Shown: positions 60,906 to 64,000 of the stretch, piece by piece
Layout of the letters: each line of letters opens with the position of its first letter
Numbering within the stretch: the first letter of the stretch is position 1
From: SPJN01 sp965229935
GTDB lineage: Bacteria; Pseudomonadota; Alphaproteobacteria; SPJN01
Assembly (NCBI GenBank): GCA_965229935.1
Contig: CBDDKB010000002.1
Location: forward strand, 1,426,001 to 1,490,000
Direction of reading: 5' to 3'
DNA: 64,000 nt
The notes under the pieces: generated by a model
The model's input: the letters and a program-made list of their open reading frames with translations, nothing else
Database searches by the model: none
What the model was told of the DNA's origin: nothing
Made by a program: the position numbers and the translations under genes

Positions 60906-63900
60906 TTAGCCTTCAGCGGCAGTCTCCTCCCCCTCGTTCAAAACAGATTCAATATCTGTTTCAGCCGGGGCAGCGGCTGCAGCTGCTGCGCGGCGTTCTT
61001 CGATCACAGCATTGTCGCGATCTTTGGCAACTTTTGAGAACTGCTTCATCATCGCGCCTGTCCCGGCAGGGATCAAACGACCAACGATCACATTCTCTTT
61101 CAGGCCATGCAGGCTATCAACCTTGCCGTTTACTGACGCTTCGGTCAGCACGCGGGTTGTTTCCTGGAACGACGCAGCAGAGATGAAGGAGCGGGTCTGC
61201 AGGCTGGCCTTGGTAATACCAAGCAACACAGGATGGGCCTGTGCGGGCAAGCCACCTTCTGCAAGTGCCTTTTCATTGGCCTCTTCAAACTCTTGACGAT
61301 CGACCTGTTCACCGATCAACAATGTTGAATCGGCAGGATCGGTCACTTCGACCTTCTGCATCATCTGGCTGACAATCACTTCAATGTGCTTGTCATTGAT
61401 CTTCACGCCCTGCAGGCGGTAGACCTCTTGAATCTCGTTAACGAGATAATTGGCCAGTGCCTGAACACCCATAATACGCAGGATGTCATGGGGGCTGGGA
61501 TTGCCATCGATGATATATTCGCCCTTGCGAACGAAGTCACCTTCATGAACCGCAATGTGCTTACCCTTCGGCAACAGATACTCGACCGGATCTGCATCTT
61601 CTTCTACAGGAAGAATTTGAACACGACGCTTGTTCTTATAGTCCTTCTCGAAGTGGATGGTGCCGTCAACTTCAGCGATCACGGCATGGTCCATCGGCTT
61701 GCGGGCTTCGAACAGTTCCGCAACGCGAGGCAGACCACCGGTAATGTCACGTGTCTTTGCGCTTTCGGAAGAAATACGCGCCAACACATCACCGGCATGA
61801 ACCTTTGTACCATCGGCGATTGACAAGATGGCATCCACAGCCAGCGGATAACGGGCATCGTTGCCGTTGGCAAGTTTCAACACATCGCCATTTTCATCGA
61901 CAAGCGCAATGGCAGGCTTGAGGTCATTCCCACGGGCTGATGCGCGCCAGTCGGCGATATGCTTGGTTGCAATACCAGTGGTTTCATCCACTTCATCACG
62001 TGCAGACACGCCGTCAACAACATCTTCCCATTTCGCAATACCTTCACGTTCCGTGATGATTGGCATTGAGTAGGGATCCCATTCGGCCATACGCTGACCC
62101 TTGGCAACGGCTTCGCCTTCGCCAATCATCAAACGTGAACCATAAGGCACCTTATGGCTTGCGCGTTCGACACCTTGGCTGTCAACGACAACCAACTGAC
62201 AGTTCCGGCTCATCACCACCCAACGGTCTGATGAATCCTTCACCACATTGGCATGATCGATGCGCAGTGTACCTTCATGATTGGATTCCAAGAAGCTTTG
62301 ATCCGCAACCTGCGCTGTCCCACCGATATGGAACGTACGCATAGTCAACTGTGTCCCCGGCTCACCGATTGACTGTGCAGCAATAACACCAACAGCTTCA
62401 CCGATATTCACCGGCGTACCACGAGCCAGATCGCGACCATAACAAGCACCACAAGTACCCGTCTTGGTCTCACAAGTCAGAACAGACCGAATGCGCACAC
62501 CCTGCAGGCCTGCGGTTTCGATCGCATCAACAGCAAGCTCGTCAATTTCGGCGCCAGCTTCGACAATGATGTCGCCGCTAACCGGATCAACGATAGTCTC
62601 TGCAGCATGACGACCAAGAATACGTTCGCCAAGCTCTTCGATCACCTCACCGCCTTCGATCACAGCTTCGACATAAAGGCCGTTTTCTGTGCCGCAATCA
62701 CGTTCGGTAATAATGCAATCCTGCGCCACATCGACCAAGCGACGGGTCAGATAACCAGAGCTAGCAGTCTTCAGCGCGGTGTCGGCCAGACCCTTACGGG
62801 CACCATGGGTTGAGTTAAAGTACTCAAGCACCGACAGGCCTTCTTTAAAGTTTGAGATAATTGGTGTTTCAATAATCTCACCAGAAGGCTTGGCCATCAG
62901 GCCACGCATACCCGCAAGCTGTTTCATCTGCGCGGGGGAACCACGGGCCCCTGAATGGGCCATCATGTAGATTGAGTTAATGTCCTTCAGACGACCTGAT
63001 TCAGGGTCGAGGTCTTCGGCCTGAATGCGTGCCATCATTGAATCAGCAACACGGTCCGTGCATTGCGCCCAGGCATCAACAACCTTGTTGTACTTCTCAC
63101 CCTGGGTGATCAGACCATCAACATATTGCTGTTCATATTCCTTGGCGAGGGTACGTGTTTCTTCAACAAAGGCCACCTTCTCGTCAGGCACAACCATGTC
63201 ATCCATGCCGAATGAAATACCGGCGCGGCAAGCATGGCCGAAACCAAGAGCCATGATGCGGTCACAGAAGATTACCGTGTCCTTCTGACCGCAATGGCGA
63301 TAGACCGTATCGATAACCTGTGACACTTCCTTCTTCGTCAACAAACGATTGACCAAGGAGAACTGGATCTTTGGATTAAGCGGCAGATGCTGGGCCAGCA
63401 ACATACGGCCCGGCGTCCCCTCAACAATCTCGGTCACCACTTCACCTTCTTCGTTCATGAAGGTGTGGCGTGCCTTCACCTTGGCATGAAGGGTTACTGT
63501 CCCTTCTTGCAAGGCGTGTTCAATCTCACCAACGGAGCCGAAGACCATGCCTTCGCCAGGCTCGTTCGGTTTTTCCATGGTGATGTAGTAAAGGCCAAGA
63601 ATAATGTCCTGACTGGGCACAATAATCGGCTTACCATTCGCAGGCGCCAAAATATTGTTGGTGGACATCATCAAGACGCGTGCTTCAAGCCGTGCTTCAA
63701 GTGACAAAGGCACGTGAACAGCCATTTGGTCACCGTCAAAGTCAGCGTTAAACGCAGTACAGACCAACGGATGCAGGCGAATTGCCTTACCTTCAATCAA
63801 AACAGGTTCAAACGCCTGAATGCCAAGACGGTGAAGTGTCGGCGCGCGGTTCAACATCACAGGATGTTCGCGGATCACCTCATCCAGAATATCCCACACT

Positions 63901-64000
63901 TCGGGACGTTCTTTTTCCACCAGCTTCTTGGCCTGCTTCACAGTAGAAGCAAGCCCCATCGCTTCAAGGCGGGCATAGATAAAGGGCTTGAACAGTTCCA
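60906..64000 (-). CDS. rpoC: RNA polymerase beta' subunit, N-terminus beyond window
   Basis: The frame is open from the window edge to a stop at 60906, giving about 1030 residues of a protein that is near 1400 in full. NADFDGDQMAVHVPLS carries the three catalytic Mg2+-binding aspartates. VMLNRAPTLHRLGIQAFEP, the bridge-helix region AHSGARGSPAQMKQLAGMRGLMAKPSG, and the zinc-site CETKTGTCGACYGRDLARG are present. The C-terminus ends in a short Ala/Glu-rich tail (AAAAAAPAETDIESVLNEGEE). rpoB should lie just outside the window. Confidence 0.98.
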   Translation of the reverse strand, partial: ELFKPFIYARLEAMGLASTVKQAKKLVEKERPEVWDILDEVIREHPVMLNRAPTLHRLGIQAFEPVLIEGKAIRLHPLVCTAFNADFDGDQMAVHVPLSLEARLEARVLMMSTNNILAPANGKPIIVPSQDIILGLYYITMEKPNEPGEGMVFGSVGEIEHALQEGTVTLHAKVKARHTFMNEEGEVVTEIVEGTPGRMLLAQHLPLNPKIQFSLVNRLLTKKEVSQVIDTVYRHCGQKDTVIFCDRIMALGFGHACRAGISFGMDDMVVPDEKVAFVEETRTLAKEYEQQYVDGLITQGEKYNKVVDAWAQCTDRVADSMMARIQAEDLDPESGRLKDINSIYMMAHSGARGSPAQMKQLAGMRGLMAKPSGEIIETPIISNFKEGLSVLEYFNSTHGARKGLADTALKTASSGYLTRRLVDVAQDCIITERDCGTENGLYVEAVIEGGEVIEELGERILGRHAAETIVDPVSGDIIVEAGAEIDELAVDAIETAGLQGVRIRSVLTCETKTGTCGACYGRDLARGTPVNIGEAVGVIAAQSIGEPGTQLTMRTFHIGGTAQVADQSFLESNHEGTLRIDHANVVKDSSDRWVVMSRNCQLVVVDSQGVERASHKVPYGSRLMIGEGEAVAKGQRMAEWDPYSMPIITEREGIAKWEDVVDGVSARDEVDETTGIATKHIADWRASARGNDLKPAIALVDENGDVLKLANGNDARYPLAVDAILSIADGTKVHAGDVLARISSESAKTRDITGGLPRVAELFEARKPMDHAVIAEVDGTIHFEKDYKNKRRVQILPVEEDADPVEYLLPKGKHIAVHEGDFVRKGEYIIDGNPSPHDILRIMGVQALANYLVNEIQEVYRLQGVKINDKHIEVIVSQMMQKVEVTDPADSTLLIGEQVDRQEFEEANEKALAEGGLPAQAHPVLLGITKASLQTRSFISAASFQETTRVLTEASVNGKVDSLHGLKENVIVGRLIPAGTGAMMKQFSKVAKDRDNAVIEERRAAAAAAAPAETDIESVLNEGEETAAEG

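Noticed and set aside
1..64000. CRISPR arrays, insertion sequences, toxin-antitoxin or defence genes
   Set aside because: No spaced repeat series, transposase, nuclease or antitoxin-like pair was found in reading either strand.

Overview
The window is chromosomal DNA of an alphaproteobacterium of moderate GC (about half). The evidence is the gene order secY-adk-rpsM-rpsK-rpoA-rplQ, an ATP12-type F1 assembly chaperone, a DUF1489 protein, a glnB-glnA pair, an iron-sulfur CysH and a group III truncated haemoglobin. Catabolism of leucine and propionyl-CoA with no phototrophy genes would suit a marine heterotroph such as the SAR116 group, but that placement is a guess. I found no phage, IS element, CRISPR array, integrase or defence system.

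Positions 1-18.6 kb hold short transcription units. They include a thiolase-like gene cut by the window edge, a PLP aminotransferase divergent from a RimB-RimK fusion, and glnB-glnA behind a good sigma-54 promoter match. Next come a MAPEG membrane protein, an acyltransferase and an Old Yellow Enzyme, divergent from parE. A small lipoprotein, a DEAD-box helicase with an Asn-rich tail, a D-cysteine desulfhydrase-type enzyme, a coniferyl-aldehyde-type dehydrogenase, a GNAT and two tandem enoyl-CoA hydratases follow.

Positions 18.6-28.3 kb are a closely packed minus-strand run: tRNA-Leu(GAG), truncated haemoglobin, a possible overlapping 40-codon ORF, mgtE, and then leucine catabolism (ivd, thiolase, mccB, methylglutaconyl-CoA hydratase, mccA) and DUF1489. 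The run would take isovaleryl-CoA to HMG-CoA. HMG-CoA lyase is not in the window.

Positions 28.3-40.6 kb carry cysH, divergent lipB-GNAT, propionyl-CoA carboxylase (pccB-pccA) with a VOC protein, a tight housekeeping chain (rarA, crcB, rluC-like, HAD phosphatase, ATP12 chaperone), and a DegP protease.

Positions 40.6-64 kb are the transcription-translation block, all on the minus strand: rpoC (5' part outside the window), an isolated ybjQ, then the str, S10, spc and alpha gene sets through rplQ. Near-consensus promoters lie upstream of rpsL and rpsM, each followed by a long leader with hairpins. Several intercistronic hairpins punctuate the block.

I did not find a clearly new multi-gene system. 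The most unusual items are the RNA-like structures: the rpsM leader hairpin touching its Shine-Dalgarno, the str leader hairpin, and the triple hairpin plus repeated cysH tail next to tRNA-Leu. Others are the hidden small ORF between haemoglobin and mgtE, the fused RimB-RimK, and a TTTGC-rich element upstream of pccB.
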